From: an uncultured Eubacteriales bacterium
GTDB lineage: Bacteria > Bacillota > Clostridia > Oscillospirales > Acutalibacteraceae
Direction of reading: 5' to 3'
Length of the DNA stretch: 64,000 nucleotides
Assembly (NCBI GenBank): GCA_934457415.1
Contig: CAKSHM010000009.1
Span: 36,534-100,533 of the forward strand
Position numbers and translations under genes: made by a program. Shown here piece after piece: positions 26,027 to 35,163 of the stretch (its first letter is position 1; every line of letters begins with the position of its first letter). Under the pieces are notes generated by a model. It worked only from the letters and a program-made list of their open reading frames with translations. It was not told the DNA's origin and searched no databases.

Positions 26027-29000
26027 ATGGATAGTATGAAAGGGAAATATCTGAAAAAACACTGTAAGAATACGGAGTATAAAAGGCTCAGAAGACTGCT
26101 TGCGGTCATTCTGTGCCTTTGCCTGCTTGCGTCTTTTTTTCAGATCCAGAAGATAACGGCATCTGCCGGAGCTGATATTGATTCAGTGACTGTCACTTAT
26201 GAGGGTAAGACGGCAGAAAAGCTGACTCTGCCTCAAAACGAAAGAGCCGTTCTCAAAGCCGAGTGCTCTCCCGAAACACAGAAGATCGCTTATCAGTGGC
26301 AGATCCTTGCGGATATCAAGTCGGAGCTTTGGCTCAATATTTACGACGCGACAAAGCAGTCGGTATCACTGTCATATCCTATGCTAAGCTCTCTTTTGGA
26401 TGAAGCCGGCAGCGCTTATATCCGCTGCAGAGTAACGGCGGATAACGGAGACTTCTATTCTGATAACGTCTGTGTGACAGTAGCATATATTGTTTCCGAC
26501 GATGCAGAGTACGGGGTCATGCAAACCGGAAAACCTCCGGTACGTAAGGCTGCCGCCCGCGCGCCGAAGAGTAATCCTGAATATGTGGACATCTTCGTTA
26601 ACTATTTGGACGCTGTGTCCGGTCAGCCTATCTATACGGGATTTACCGCACAGATCGAGTACGGAACTTCCTATTCCAATACCGTTATATCGCCTACTTA
26701 TCTCGGCTATGCGCCGTTTTATAATGCAGACAATCCTTCTGTTACTGTTTCCGCGGGAGGCACGGCAGAGGCATTCGATGACGCAACGGTGATATCTCTG
26801 AATATTTCGTCAGACTACATCGGTTCGCAATATATCGTTAATGTCTATTATAAAGCAATTGATGTGCCTTACGCTGTACGGTATTACTTTCAAAATATCA
26901 ATGACGATATGTACACCGAGAATATGGGGCTCTACCGCATATCCTCCGCAAAAACAGGCACCATTATTTCCAATGAGCAGCTTGAGTTACAGGATCCGGA
27001 TACGGTCAAGGGCTTTACTAAGCTGTATCATTATCCCGAGGCGGTTGCCGCCGACGGATCAACTGTATTTCAGTGCTATTACGACCGTAACTATTATATG
27101 GTTAAATTCGATACTTCCGGCGGATACGGCACAGAACCCATTTATGCCCGCTACGGTACGCCTTTTGTAGTGAATACGCCCACCCGTCACGGTTATATAT
27201 TTGATGGATGGGACGATTTGTCGAACGGTTCGGGTGACGGCATAAAGGACATACTGCCAGACGCCGTACCGGACGAAAACCGCACATATAAAGCTCTTTG
27301 GCGCACGGTTAACACAACATATACGGCGGTGTATTGGCTGCAGAATGCCGATGATGACGATTACAGCTATATCGGCAGCGTAAAGGAAAATGCTAAGAGC
27401 GGAGATGTTGTTTCGGGATCGGACAATCTGACAGCCACCACACCGCTGTGCGGTAATAATCATAATCATACCGCCATATGTTATCCCGACGATTTCAGCC
27501 GTTATATCTATGAGGGAGCCGATGAAAATGTTACTGTTAACGGCGACGGATCCACTGTTGTCAATGTGTATTACATCAGAAAAACTTACACTTTGAGATT
27601 TTATTATGTCAGGGAGAAAAACGGAGTCTATCAGCTTGTGGGGGGATCTACCTATCCTTTCGGTAATAAAGGATTTTCCCGTCCTGATCCGTATACCGTG
27701 CAGAACCTTTTGGCAAAGGTGCCGGACGGCAGCTGGGGGAAAATTAAAAATCTTCCTGTTTTAAAAGCGCAGTATGCCGATAAATACACCGTAGGAACGA
27801 TCACGGACACCGCCAAAGGCTATACCTATCATTATCTTGAATTGAGCGCCCGCTTTGATGCCAATCTGACAGACATATGGCCGGGTGAAGCATTTGAGCC
27901 GATTGAAGTAGATGAATACCATACAGCAAACGGTGCGCAGAATCATATGGGCGAAGGTCAGTGGGGGCATTATGCTTACCTTGCCGGTTGGAACGGTGAG
28001 TTCAAGGTTAAATATACCAAGGATAATTCCAACTCGACCATTAAGGGTATGTTTCAGAGACTTGATGAAAACCTTTTGTATGACTCATCCGAAGGAACAT
28101 CAGACATAGTCTCTTTTCTCGGATTTTTTGAAAACGGAGCCAACATCAGCTGGAGCTATCCTCTCCAGTGGCAGTATGAGATGTATGTTCCGACGCTTGC
28201 GGGAGACACCGCCGATCTTACGCATAACGGTATAGACTATAAACTTTATAAATCAGTTGACACCTCGGACAACAATGCCGGTATTGAACATCAGACTCAA
28301 CCTACGCTCTACGGTTTCACCGCAAACGGAAAGACTTCGTTCCGAAACGCCGATCTTTCCGACGGAAGAGCCTCCTATACGGCGCGGTTTTTCTATCGGA
28401 GAACAAATCACGATCTGATCATGCATAATTACAATCAGATTCTTTCATATAATACGCTCCTGTATCAAGATCTGTTGGATGATTACGGCAGTATCACACC
28501 GCCGTACCCGTCTACGCTTGAGAAAAACGCATATAAGTTCGGCGGTTGGTATTATTCTCCCGGCTGCTATGACGGCAGTGAATATAAGGCAGGAGACACA
28601 ATGCCGGGGAAAAATATCGGGATGTACGCAAAATGGACGCCGGTCAGTCACACGGTTCGCTTTTTTCGGACTTATGACGAAATGGTTAAGTTTGAAACAA
28701 CGGGTAATGAGAACGGCTTGATCGCAACACGGGAGGTAACGCACGGAAATGTGCTTGGAAGTGTGGATAACCCCTCTTATTCTTCAGACGGACTTGAATA
28801 TATATTCGGAGGTTGGTTCTATATGAGAGCCGGAAGCAAAACCGCTTACACGCCGCTGGATATGCCGGTCACAAAGGAATTAAATGTTTTTGCCGATTGG
28901 GGTACCCATTCGCCGCAGCCATACCGTATCCGCTATGCTCTGCACATAGGAGAAGGAGATGCCTCTTGGCTCGGTCTTCTTGAAGCAAATGCCTCGCCGA

Positions 29001-30697
29001 AAGATAATAAAACCTATAAAGTAACAAAAGACGGCGAGGAACGCACCTATGTGTATTTGACATCCGACGGCAGATATCACCTTTTGATCGCACCCGATTC
29101 TGCCGGATTTGCTTATCAGGGCAACACCCGTACCTTTTATCCTAAAGCTGGAGAGCCGCTTAATGAACTTTATCCCGCATATAACAGCGGATATTATCCC
29201 ACGCTTGCAAGCCATTCCGTCACGGTAGAGTATGAGGAAAACAAAGAAGAACCGGAGCATAATGTATTTACCTTCACTTATGTGTATGCGGCGAATATTT
29301 CGTACAGGGTGGAATACCGTTATGCGGATACAGACGAATTGATAGCCTCCGCGCCGGGCGGCGGTGCGGTGACAAAATACTCTGCAAGGGCGGTTGTGAC
29401 AGAGCGGTTTGCTGTCATTGCCGACTATATTCCCGACGCCTTTTATAAAAGGCTTATTCTTTCCGTTACAGACGATGGGAACGGCAGCTATGTCGGTTCG
29501 TCTGAAAATGCGGTGGTTTTCTATTACAGGAAAAATACACTAAACGCCTTTTATGCCGTACATCATATGCTGCAGAAGATCGACGCCGCAGGAGAGGAGC
29601 TTACACAGGACGCAAACGGAAATTATATCAACTATACCGAAAGCGACGCTCTTACTGAGGGTATCGCTGAAATCGGTTCGTCCCACCGTGTCGTACCGCA
29701 GACCTTCAGCGGTTTTTCGGTATTCGCAACCGGATATATCAAGGATTTCGGCACAGTTTCTCTTATTGACCCATCAACCGATCCGCACTTTACCGTTACC
29801 ATACAGTCTCATGGCACAGAGTTATATATTTTTTACACCCGCAATATGCAGAACTATAAGGTATATCATCTGAAGTACGGAACAGATATCAGCAGCTTGT
29901 CTGAGCTTACTTATATTGCCGGAGATTCTTCAAACGGCGTACTTCTGCCGATAGAATCCGGCACAGGTGCTTTCGGCTCTGCCTTTTCGGCGACAGCAAA
30001 ACCTGTCGGCGGAATGAACTGTGTATCCAATTTGTCGCAGACGATTATCCTCAGGGCCAACGACGCGCAGAACTATATCATATTCTACTATGAGCCTCTG
30101 CAATACACTGCTGAATATATTGTGTGGCCGAATGGCGGCGGAACACTCAGTAAAACTATTGAGGTCGTCAACGGAGCAGATGCATTTAAAGGCTCGCAAG
30201 GATTAGCAAATAGCGGATATCGGTTTGACGGCTGGTATCTTGATAAAGAGTGTACGGTGCCGGTCGGCGACAAGGGAACCGTAACAGGCAGTAAGCTGGT
30301 TCCCGTTACATCAAATCTTGACACTATGCCTGAAGTTAACACCTTTTGGGCAAAATTTGTCCCAGTTCTCTGTGATATGATAATTGCAAGAGAAAACGGC
30401 AGCGGCGATGAGGGCAATGGTGACAGAGTATTCGTTTACCGTATCACCGCAGCGGGCGATCCCGCATTTGAGTTGTTTGTTTCAATAAAGGGAAACGGCA
30501 GCGTTACGATAAAGGATATGCTCTGCCGTGAATATACCGTTGAACAGCAAAACAACTGGTCATGGCGGTATAATGACGCTTCACAAAATGTGACGGCTTC
30601 CGAAGGAACAACAGTTACTGCCACATTTGGCGGTGCTCCCGTTAAAAACAAGTGGCTCAACGGAAACAGTGAAAGGATAACAAACAGAAAGGGATGA
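26027..30697 (+). CDS. Giant secreted repeat adhesin (InlB/Flg_new and MucBP-like repeats)
   Basis: 1,556 residues. Signal peptide at about residues 20-47. An Ig-like segment covers about 50-150, then MucBP-like modules (for example VDIFVNYLDAVSGQPIY). InlB B-repeat/Listeria-Bacteroides modules follow, recognisable by GYIFDGWDD, AYKFGGWYY, EYIFGGWFY and GYRFDGWYL endings, each followed by an A-x-W-type strand. The C-terminus (from about 1465) resembles a small pilin-like beta domain and ends without a sorting signal or TM helix. Surface attachment may rely on the neighbouring fibre. Start at the ATG 26027, with an alternative at 26036. Confidence 0.85.
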   Translation: MDSMKGKYLKKHCKNTEYKRLRRLLAVILCLCLLASFFQIQKITASAGADIDSVTVTYEGKTAEKLTLPQNERAVLKAECSPETQKIAYQWQILADIKSELWLNIYDATKQSVSLSYPMLSSLLDEAGSAYIRCRVTADNGDFYSDNVCVTVAYIVSDDAEYGVMQTGKPPVRKAAARAPKSNPEYVDIFVNYLDAVSGQPIYTGFTAQIEYGTSYSNTVISPTYLGYAPFYNADNPSVTVSAGGTAEAFDDATVISLNISSDYIGSQYIVNVYYKAIDVPYAVRYYFQNINDDMYTENMGLYRISSAKTGTIISNEQLELQDPDTVKGFTKLYHYPEAVAADGSTVFQCYYDRNYYMVKFDTSGGYGTEPIYARYGTPFVVNTPTRHGYIFDGWDDLSNGSGDGIKDILPDAVPDENRTYKALWRTVNTTYTAVYWLQNADDDDYSYIGSVKENAKSGDVVSGSDNLTATTPLCGNNHNHTAICYPDDFSRYIYEGADENVTVNGDGSTVVNVYYIRKTYTLRFYYVREKNGVYQLVGGSTYPFGNKGFSRPDPYTVQNLLAKVPDGSWGKIKNLPVLKAQYADKYTVGTITDTAKGYTYHYLELSARFDANLTDIWPGEAFEPIEVDEYHTANGAQNHMGEGQWGHYAYLAGWNGEFKVKYTKDNSNSTIKGMFQRLDENLLYDSSEGTSDIVSFLGFFENGANISWSYPLQWQYEMYVPTLAGDTADLTHNGIDYKLYKSVDTSDNNAGIEHQTQPTLYGFTANGKTSFRNADLSDGRASYTARFFYRRTNHDLIMHNYNQILSYNTLLYQDLLDDYGSITPPYPSTLEKNAYKFGGWYYSPGCYDGSEYKAGDTMPGKNIGMYAKWTPVSHTVRFFRTYDEMVKFETTGNENGLIATREVTHGNVLGSVDNPSYSSDGLEYIFGGWFYMRAGSKTAYTPLDMPVTKELNVFADWGTHSPQPYRIRYALHIGEGDASWLGLLEANASPKDNKTYKVTKDGEERTYVYLTSDGRYHLLIAPDSAGFAYQGNTRTFYPKAGEPLNELYPAYNSGYYPTLASHSVTVEYEENKEEPEHNVFTFTYVYAANISYRVEYRYADTDELIASAPGGGAVTKYSARAVVTERFAVIADYIPDAFYKRLILSVTDDGNGSYVGSSENAVVFYYRKNTLNAFYAVHHMLQKIDAAGEELTQDANGNYINYTESDALTEGIAEIGSSHRVVPQTFSGFSVFATGYIKDFGTVSLIDPSTDPHFTVTIQSHGTELYIFYTRNMQNYKVYHLKYGTDISSLSELTYIAGDSSNGVLLPIESGTGAFGSAFSATAKPVGGMNCVSNLSQTIILRANDAQNYIIFYYEPLQYTAEYIVWPNGGGTLSKTIEVVNGADAFKGSQGLANSGYRFDGWYLDKECTVPVGDKGTVTGSKLVPVTSNLDTMPEVNTFWAKFVPVLCDMIIARENGSGDEGNGDRVFVYRITAAGDPAFELFVSIKGNGSVTIKDMLCREYTVEQQNNWSWRYNDASQNVTASEGTTVTATFGGAPVKNKWLNGNSERITNRKG

Positions 30698-30704
30698 CGC
30701 AACA

Positions 30705-31268
30705 ATGGCTAAAAGAATAAAATTTTGGTTGATTGCTGCGGCTTTGTGCGCTGTTTCAGCCGCAGGAGTGACGGTTGCCTTTATGTTCAAAAAAGCGGAA
30801 AAAACCAATCTGTTTGTTCCGGCAGAGGTTTCCTGCGTCGTTCATGAGAAGACGGATGGCAGCAATGTGACCGGTATTTATGCCGTCGGCGGTGAAAAAA
30901 CGGATATACGAGCGGAAAACACCGGCAATGTTAAGGAGTATCTCCGCCTTAAATTAGTTTCATATTATGTAGACGCAAACGGCATTGTTGCGGGAACAGC
31001 TTCTCATTATCCGACTTTGACTCTCAAAAACGGCTGGATTGCCGGAGCAGACCACACATACTATTATCCCTTACCTACAGACCCCGGCGGCATGACCGGA
31101 ATACTTTGCGAGCCTGTTACCCTCGAGCGGGCGCAGCTTGCAGACGGGAAAACGGTGTATCAGGTTATTGAGCTTATTGCCGAAGCCGTTCAGGCAGAGC
31201 CTGTAACCGCCGTTGAGGAGGCATGGGGCGTAACGGTTACAAATAATATGATCACTGCGGTTCCGTGA
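30705..31268 (+). CDS. Secreted protein with SipW-cognate-like signal, end of fibre operon
   Basis: 187 residues. The N-terminal hydrophobic helix ends AAGVTVAFMFKKAEKTN, a variant of the SipW-cognate pattern seen in the other two candidates. The mature domain has TDIRAENTGNVKEYLRLKLVSYYVD, the N-x-G strand arrangement of TasA/CalY-type proteins. It lies seven bases after the giant adhesin gene and closes the operon. Role unknown; probably an accessory fibre subunit. Confidence 0.68.
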   Translation: MAKRIKFWLIAAALCAVSAAGVTVAFMFKKAEKTNLFVPAEVSCVVHEKTDGSNVTGIYAVGGEKTDIRAENTGNVKEYLRLKLVSYYVDANGIVAGTASHYPTLTLKNGWIAGADHTYYYPLPTDPGGMTGILCEPVTLERAQLADGKTVYQVIELIAEAVQAEPVTAVEEAWGVTVTNNMITAVP

Positions 31269-31302
31269 AAAATCTGCCATGTTCGGTATTATAAGTATTT
31301 TA

Positions 31303-31331
31303 TTGACACTTAAAGGTCAAAACATTATAAT
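31303..31331 (+). promoter_or_regulatory. Consensus sigma-A promoter
   Basis: TTGACA (31303-31308) and TATAAT (31326-31331) with a 17-base spacer, the exact consensus, 41 bases before the next start codon. It marks a new transcription unit after the fibre operon. Confidence 0.85.
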
Positions 31332-31372
31332 TAAATAAACTGAAATTAAAAATTCGTTTCGGAGGAAATAAA

Positions 31373-31714
31373 TTGAACTACAGTGTTTTAATTCTGTTTT
31401 TTATTTTGATTTATTTAAGCTGGCAAAGACACAAAAGAATCGCAATTATAAAAAGCGTTATCGACCGAAGAAAACGAAAAAAGGAGAATGGGAAAATGGA
31501 AGAGTCTGCAAAGAAATATATCGGTAAGGACTGTATAATTTATACTGCTTTAGGCAGCGAGGGAACAGTTAAAGGCGTTATAAAAGAGGTTTCTGACGGA
31601 ACTGTAACTGTGGACTCAAACGGAAATTCGGAAACGGTAAATCTTGATTTTGTCGTAAGGATCCGTGAATGGCCTAAAAATAAAAAAGGGAAAAAGAAAA
31701 TGACTTTCGCATAA
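31373..31714 (+). CDS. Small membrane-anchored protein with SH3-like C-terminal domain
   Basis: 113 residues. One TM segment at residues 4-17, a very basic linker (RRKRKKENGK), then a beta domain (KYIGKDCIIYTALGSEGTVKG, VTVDSNGNSETVNLDFVVRIREW) ending in a lysine-rich tail. I do not recognise a named function; the domain resembles small SH3-like folds. It starts with TTG, supported by GGAGG eight bases upstream and by the consensus promoter. Confidence 0.75.
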   Translation: MNYSVLILFFILIYLSWQRHKRIAIIKSVIDRRKRKKENGKMEESAKKYIGKDCIIYTALGSEGTVKGVIKEVSDGTVTVDSNGNSETVNLDFVVRIREWPKNKKGKKKMTFA

Positions 31715-31742
31715 GTTTATAAAAACAGGCAACAATCTGATT

Positions 31743-31949
31743 ATGAGCTATTTTAATTATCATTATGTTGCTAAAAAGCTGATAAAAGACGGGAAGCTTA
31801 AAAAGTGGTATTTCACTGAGAAATATAATAATATTTCTCCGGCACTCGTTCTCATTTTTGACGATGTTAAGCACCCTGTTATGCCGATAAGAGAATACCG
31901 CTTTGAAGAATATACGGAAATACTTAAAAATATAAAACCTCACCGGTAA
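31743..31949 (+). CDS. Conserved small hypothetical protein
   Basis: 68 residues, soluble, aromatic-rich (SYFNYHYVAKKLIKDGKL, then MPIREYRFEEYTEIL). The ATG lies 29 bases after the previous gene without a clear ribosome site. It resembles short conserved clostridial proteins, but I cannot name a function. Confidence 0.65.
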   Translation: MSYFNYHYVAKKLIKDGKLKKWYFTEKYNNISPALVLIFDDVKHPVMPIREYRFEEYTEILKNIKPHR

Positions 31950-31976
31950 GCCGTTAAGGATTTGCCGGTGAGGTTT
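31936..31976 (+). terminator. Terminator after the small-protein operon
   Basis: AACCTCACCGGTAA pairs with TTGCCGGTGAGGTT, followed by TTT. The stem begins inside the last codons of the 68-residue gene. Confidence 0.8.
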
Positions 31977-32146
31977 TGTATGCGGTAAAAATCCTGCTGT
32001 TTCAGCAAGGTGCTTTTATATGCCAGCCTGAATCTTAAAGAAGATCCGGTTTAAAAGCGCAAATTTTTTCGGTCATGAGTGAGCCGAAACATGGTTTTTG
32101 CTTTATTTTTCCGTTTTATCAGCGGTTTCGGTTTTTATAAAAAAAA

Positions 32147-32175
32147 TTTGCCGCCTGCATTTCGCAGGCGGCAAA
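32147..32175 (-). terminator. Terminator of hsp20
   Basis: TTTGCCGCCTGC and GCAGGCGGCAAA form a perfect 12-bp stem 11 bases after the hsp20 stop, followed on the minus strand by TTTTTTTAT. Confidence 0.88.
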
Positions 32176-32186
32176 CCGAATTGCGG

Positions 32187-32621
32187 TTATTCGATGGTAA
32201 CCTTGCTGCTTGAAGTCAGCTTTTTGGGATCATGCTTAGGAACAAGAACAGTCAGAACACCGTGCTCATATTTTGCTTTGATGTCCTCAGGCTTTACATC
32301 GCCGACATAGAAGCTGCGAGAGCAAGCGCCCGCATAACGCTCCTGACGGAGAACACGGCCTTTCTTGTCCTCTTCGTTTTTGTCAAGGCCTTTTTCGGCG
32401 CTGACAGTCATATAACCGTCCTTGACATCTACATGGATCTCGTCCTTTTCAAAGCCGGGCAGATCAACTGCAAAACGATAGCTCTTAGCATCGTCCGTCT
32501 CGTGGATATCGGTCTTCATCAGGTTTCTGCTGTTTTTACCGAACAGCGGATCATGACCGCCGAAGAAACCGGTACCAAAGAAATCGTCAAACATATTTTC
32601 ACCGTAAATGCTGGGTAACAT
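32187..32621 (-). CDS. Hsp20/alpha-crystallin small heat-shock protein
   Basis: Holdase chaperone of 144 residues. The alpha-crystallin domain spans about 38-135: YRFAVDLPGFEKDEIHVDVKDGYMTVSAEK, then RSFYVGDVKPEDIKAKYEHGVLTVLVPK. The I-x-I/V tail is SKVTIE. The ATG at 32621 has GGAGG eight bases upstream; a TTG further up is part of that ribosome site. It is a single-gene unit with its own terminator. Confidence 0.95.
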   Translation of the reverse strand: MLPSIYGENMFDDFFGTGFFGGHDPLFGKNSRNLMKTDIHETDDAKSYRFAVDLPGFEKDEIHVDVKDGYMTVSAEKGLDKNEEDKKGRVLRQERYAGACSRSFYVGDVKPEDIKAKYEHGVLTVLVPKHDPKKLTSSSKVTIE

Positions 32622-32759
32622 AAAACATTCCTCCAAATATTATTTCTATATTAAAGCTTTGCGGTGCGAAAACGCACCTAAGCATTGCTTTCATAAAACT
32701 TCTGTATCGCTTTAATCCACAGGTGCCGAAAGCTTTTGTTTGCAAATTCTTCTGACACT

Positions 32760-32786
32760 CGCATTAAATTAAAGCACTTTAATGCG
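32760..32786. promoter_or_regulatory. 9-N9-9 inverted repeat upstream of hsp20
   Basis: CGCATTAAA (32760-32768) and TTTAATGCG (32778-32786) are perfect arms with a nine-base spacer. A second palindrome, TTAAAG-CA-CTTTAA (32769-32782), is nested inside. The geometry equals CIRCE but the sequence does not. It is shared by hsp20 and the divergent PucR-type gene. Confidence 0.5.
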
Positions 32787-32879
32787 ATATTATTACTGAT
32801 AGCTTTTAAAATCATATTTATTACATTTATCTTTTGCCGCCTTTTCTTTATTTCTTGACTATATTTTAGTCTTTCCCTA

Positions 32880-32942
32880 TTGAAAAAACAATGGTACGGC
32901 AGTATAATAAAATAAAAATCACTTGTGCTTTTTGCACAAGTG
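32880..32942 (+). promoter_or_regulatory. Promoter and 5' hairpin of the PucR-type gene
   Basis: TTGAAA (32880-32885) and TATAAT (32903-32908) have a 17-base spacer. At the expected transcript start lies CACTTGTGC-TTTTT-GCACAAGTG (32920-32942), a perfect 9-bp inverted repeat ending one base before the AAAGGAG region. It could be an operator or an mRNA hairpin affecting initiation. Confidence 0.65.
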
Positions 32943-32956
32943 GAAAGGAGACGGAT

Positions 32957-34198
32957 ATGGCACAGGAAAAAAAGAAAGACAGAAACACCGACGCACTTTT
33001 GGCAGAGTTTTTTGCACAGGATGATTTAACGGCATTGGTTTCAGATGCGGGCGCGCTGCTGGAATGCCCTTTGCTTATACTCGACGATACCTTTCATGTT
33101 GCGGCACATTATCGGCCGCTCGGCTTTACCGATCCGCTTTTTCAGGATGCAGTCATGCAGGGTGAAATCACCTATGAAGCCGGCGCTGTTATCAGTCGGA
33201 GCGAAGCACTGTCCGCAGGAAAAACAGACTATGTAAAGCTTATTGGCAGCGATTACCGCCGCCGTTTCACACCGCTTATCAGCTCAGGTGTGCGGCTTGG
33301 GTATCTTATATGCGTGGATACGGACGGGCATCTTGAAAAAATACCGCAGTCAATATGGAATACCGTAGAACAGATTTTGGCAAAACAGGCATTTATTGAA
33401 GCAGGCAGGCAGGATAAGCCTTTTGAAACGGCAGAGGATATTTTAATGCACCTCTTAGACGGGGGATTTTCTTCGGTTTCTTATTTTCGGCTGCAAGTCT
33501 CCGGTACTTACCTTGCCGATTTTCATCCCACGGGCTTTGCACTGATCGATCTGACAGCCTATCACAATGAATATCTCGGAAAACGGCACCTGAAAGATGA
33601 AATTGACGCAAGATTTCCGCATTCCCATTCCTTTTTATATAGGGGAGATGTTTTTTTGTTCTTACACGGAAAAACAGATTGCAGCAGCTTTTCTGCGCTG
33701 GAGGAGGAGTTCAGGTTAAAGGTGGTTATGTCGGAAGGACTTTGCGACCTGTTTGAGCTGCCCGCTCTTTACCGAACGGCACACGAGGCGCTGGAGTTGA
33801 TGACGGATCACCGTTTTCACAGCGGAAATGTCTGTACGGTGGCACAGCTCCGCACACCGCTGCTGCTTAAAAATTTAGAGGGCAGAAGCGACCTGATCGC
33901 AAAAGAAATTCAGGCGCTTGCCGCACACGATAAAGAAAAGAACACACAGTATTGCGAAACGCTCTATCACTATCTTACCTGCTGCCGATCGCTGAAAAAA
34001 ACCTGTGACGCTCTTTTCACCCACCGTAATACGGTGCTTTACCGCATCCGCAGAATTGAAGATGATTTTTCCGTCCCTTTAGAAGAGCCGTCCGTACACG
34101 CTGATTTACTGCTCGGCGTTTCACTGCTTTTGTTTAAGGAAAAAGGACCGGATTTCTTTCTGCATACTATAAACAAAACCGAGAGAGAGGAACAATGA
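32957..34198 (+). CDS. PucR/CdaR-type transcriptional regulator
   Basis: 413 residues. The N-terminal half is GAF/PucR-like (LECPLLILDDTFHVAAHYR). The C-terminal HTH_30 is YHYLTCCRSLKKTCDALFTHRNTVLYRIRRIED, with the family's H-R-N-T-V-x-Y-R signature. Such regulators control purine, sugar-diacid or amino-acid catabolism genes; the target here is unknown. The ATG at 32957 follows AAAGGAG. DUF1003 and small membrane protein genes follow within two bases and may be cotranscribed. Confidence 0.88.
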   Translation: MAQEKKKDRNTDALLAEFFAQDDLTALVSDAGALLECPLLILDDTFHVAAHYRPLGFTDPLFQDAVMQGEITYEAGAVISRSEALSAGKTDYVKLIGSDYRRRFTPLISSGVRLGYLICVDTDGHLEKIPQSIWNTVEQILAKQAFIEAGRQDKPFETAEDILMHLLDGGFSSVSYFRLQVSGTYLADFHPTGFALIDLTAYHNEYLGKRHLKDEIDARFPHSHSFLYRGDVFLFLHGKTDCSSFSALEEEFRLKVVMSEGLCDLFELPALYRTAHEALELMTDHRFHSGNVCTVAQLRTPLLLKNLEGRSDLIAKEIQALAAHDKEKNTQYCETLYHYLTCCRSLKKTCDALFTHRNTVLYRIRRIEDDFSVPLEEPSVHADLLLGVSLLLFKEKGPDFFLHTINKTEREEQ

Positions 34199-34199
34199 T

Positions 34200-34733
34200 A
34201 TGAAAGAAAACAGAAAACTGTTAAGAGAAGTATTAAACGATATCCGCCATGACATGACCGATGAAGAAGTACTGAATTTGCTGGCGGACAGCAAAATTTC
34301 GGTCAGCCCCGAAAGCGGAAAGGAAAAGTATACATTAGGCCAGCGCGCCGCCGATACCATTGCAAAATTTGCCGGCAGTTGGGCGTTTATCTTTTCATTT
34401 ACCGGCGTGCTTGTCATTTGGATGGTTATCAATGTTATTCTGGCAGCCAAAGCCTTTGACCCGTATCCGTTTATCTTGCTGAATCTGGTACTGTCCTGCG
34501 TGGCGGCAATTCAGGCACCGCTCATTATGATGAGTCAGAACCGACAGGAGGAAAAAGACCGCCGCAGAGCCGAAAACGATTACAGAGTCAATCTGAAAAC
34601 CGAAATTATGATCGAGGATTTGTATGACAAGGTAAATGCTATCCTCGCTAAGCAGCTTGATATGGAAAGAAAACTGCGGGCGGGGAGCAAAAAGGACGAG
34701 AAAAAGGACGGTGATACCGATGAAAAAAGCTAA
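34200..34733 (+). CDS. DUF1003 membrane protein
   Basis: 177 residues with two TM helices (about 63-87 and 95-112) and the DUF1003 signature LVLSCVAAIQAPLIMMSQNRQEEKDRRRAENDYRVN, followed by a coiled, charged C-terminal tail. Its function is unknown. The start overlaps the end of the regulator gene region (ATG one base past TGA). The 3' part is duplicated 1,291 bases downstream. Confidence 0.9.
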   Translation: MKENRKLLREVLNDIRHDMTDEEVLNLLADSKISVSPESGKEKYTLGQRAADTIAKFAGSWAFIFSFTGVLVIWMVINVILAAKAFDPYPFILLNLVLSCVAAIQAPLIMMSQNRQEEKDRRRAENDYRVNLKTEIMIEDLYDKVNAILAKQLDMERKLRAGSKKDEKKDGDTDEKS

Positions 34734-35163
34734 ATACGAAATCGGGTACGATTTATTTTCTCTTGTTCCGGCAGGCGTTGCACTGCTTGTTTTCGGCGGC
34801 ACAACGGTAATACTGAAGATAAAAAATAACGGGATGTTTATCTTTACAGGGCTTTTGAGCGTTGCAGTAATAACTATTATTGCAGCCGTTTTATATGCAC
34901 ACTTTTTCAAAAAGATCCGCATTGACGACGAAGGGTTTTACTATAAAAACGGTATCGGTAAAGCAAAGTATTATAAGTTTTCGGATATCAAAGAGGCTTG
35001 GGAAAGCGGCGGTATGGCGGGGAACGGAGCAAATCAGTATTATTTGAACTTTAAAACTGCAGACGGAACTGTTAAAAAATTTACTTTTACCACCGTAAAC
35101 AGTGACGGAATAGATTTTCTTATAAGTAAGGTCATGGGTAACAAAAAAGATGAAGAACAATAA
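34720..35163 (+). CDS. Small membrane protein with PH-like domain
   Basis: 147 residues. Two TM helices (about 12-30 and 40-62) are followed by a beta-rich cytoplasmic domain (KKIRIDDEGFYYKNGIGKAKYYKFSDIKEAWE). It resembles bacterial PH-like/YcxB-type proteins and is paralogous to the next gene. It begins inside the DUF1003 gene and overlaps the next by 14 bases. Confidence 0.75.
   Translation: MKKAKYEIGYDLFSLVPAGVALLVFGGTTVILKIKNNGMFIFTGLLSVAVITIIAAVLYAHFFKKIRIDDEGFYYKNGIGKAKYYKFSDIKEAWESGGMAGNGANQYYLNFKTADGTVKKFTFTTVNSDGIDFLISKVMGNKKDEEQ

Noticed and set aside
32760..32786. CIRCE element for HrcA
   Set aside because: The 9-9-9 geometry fits but the arms are CGCATTAAA rather than TTAGCACTC.
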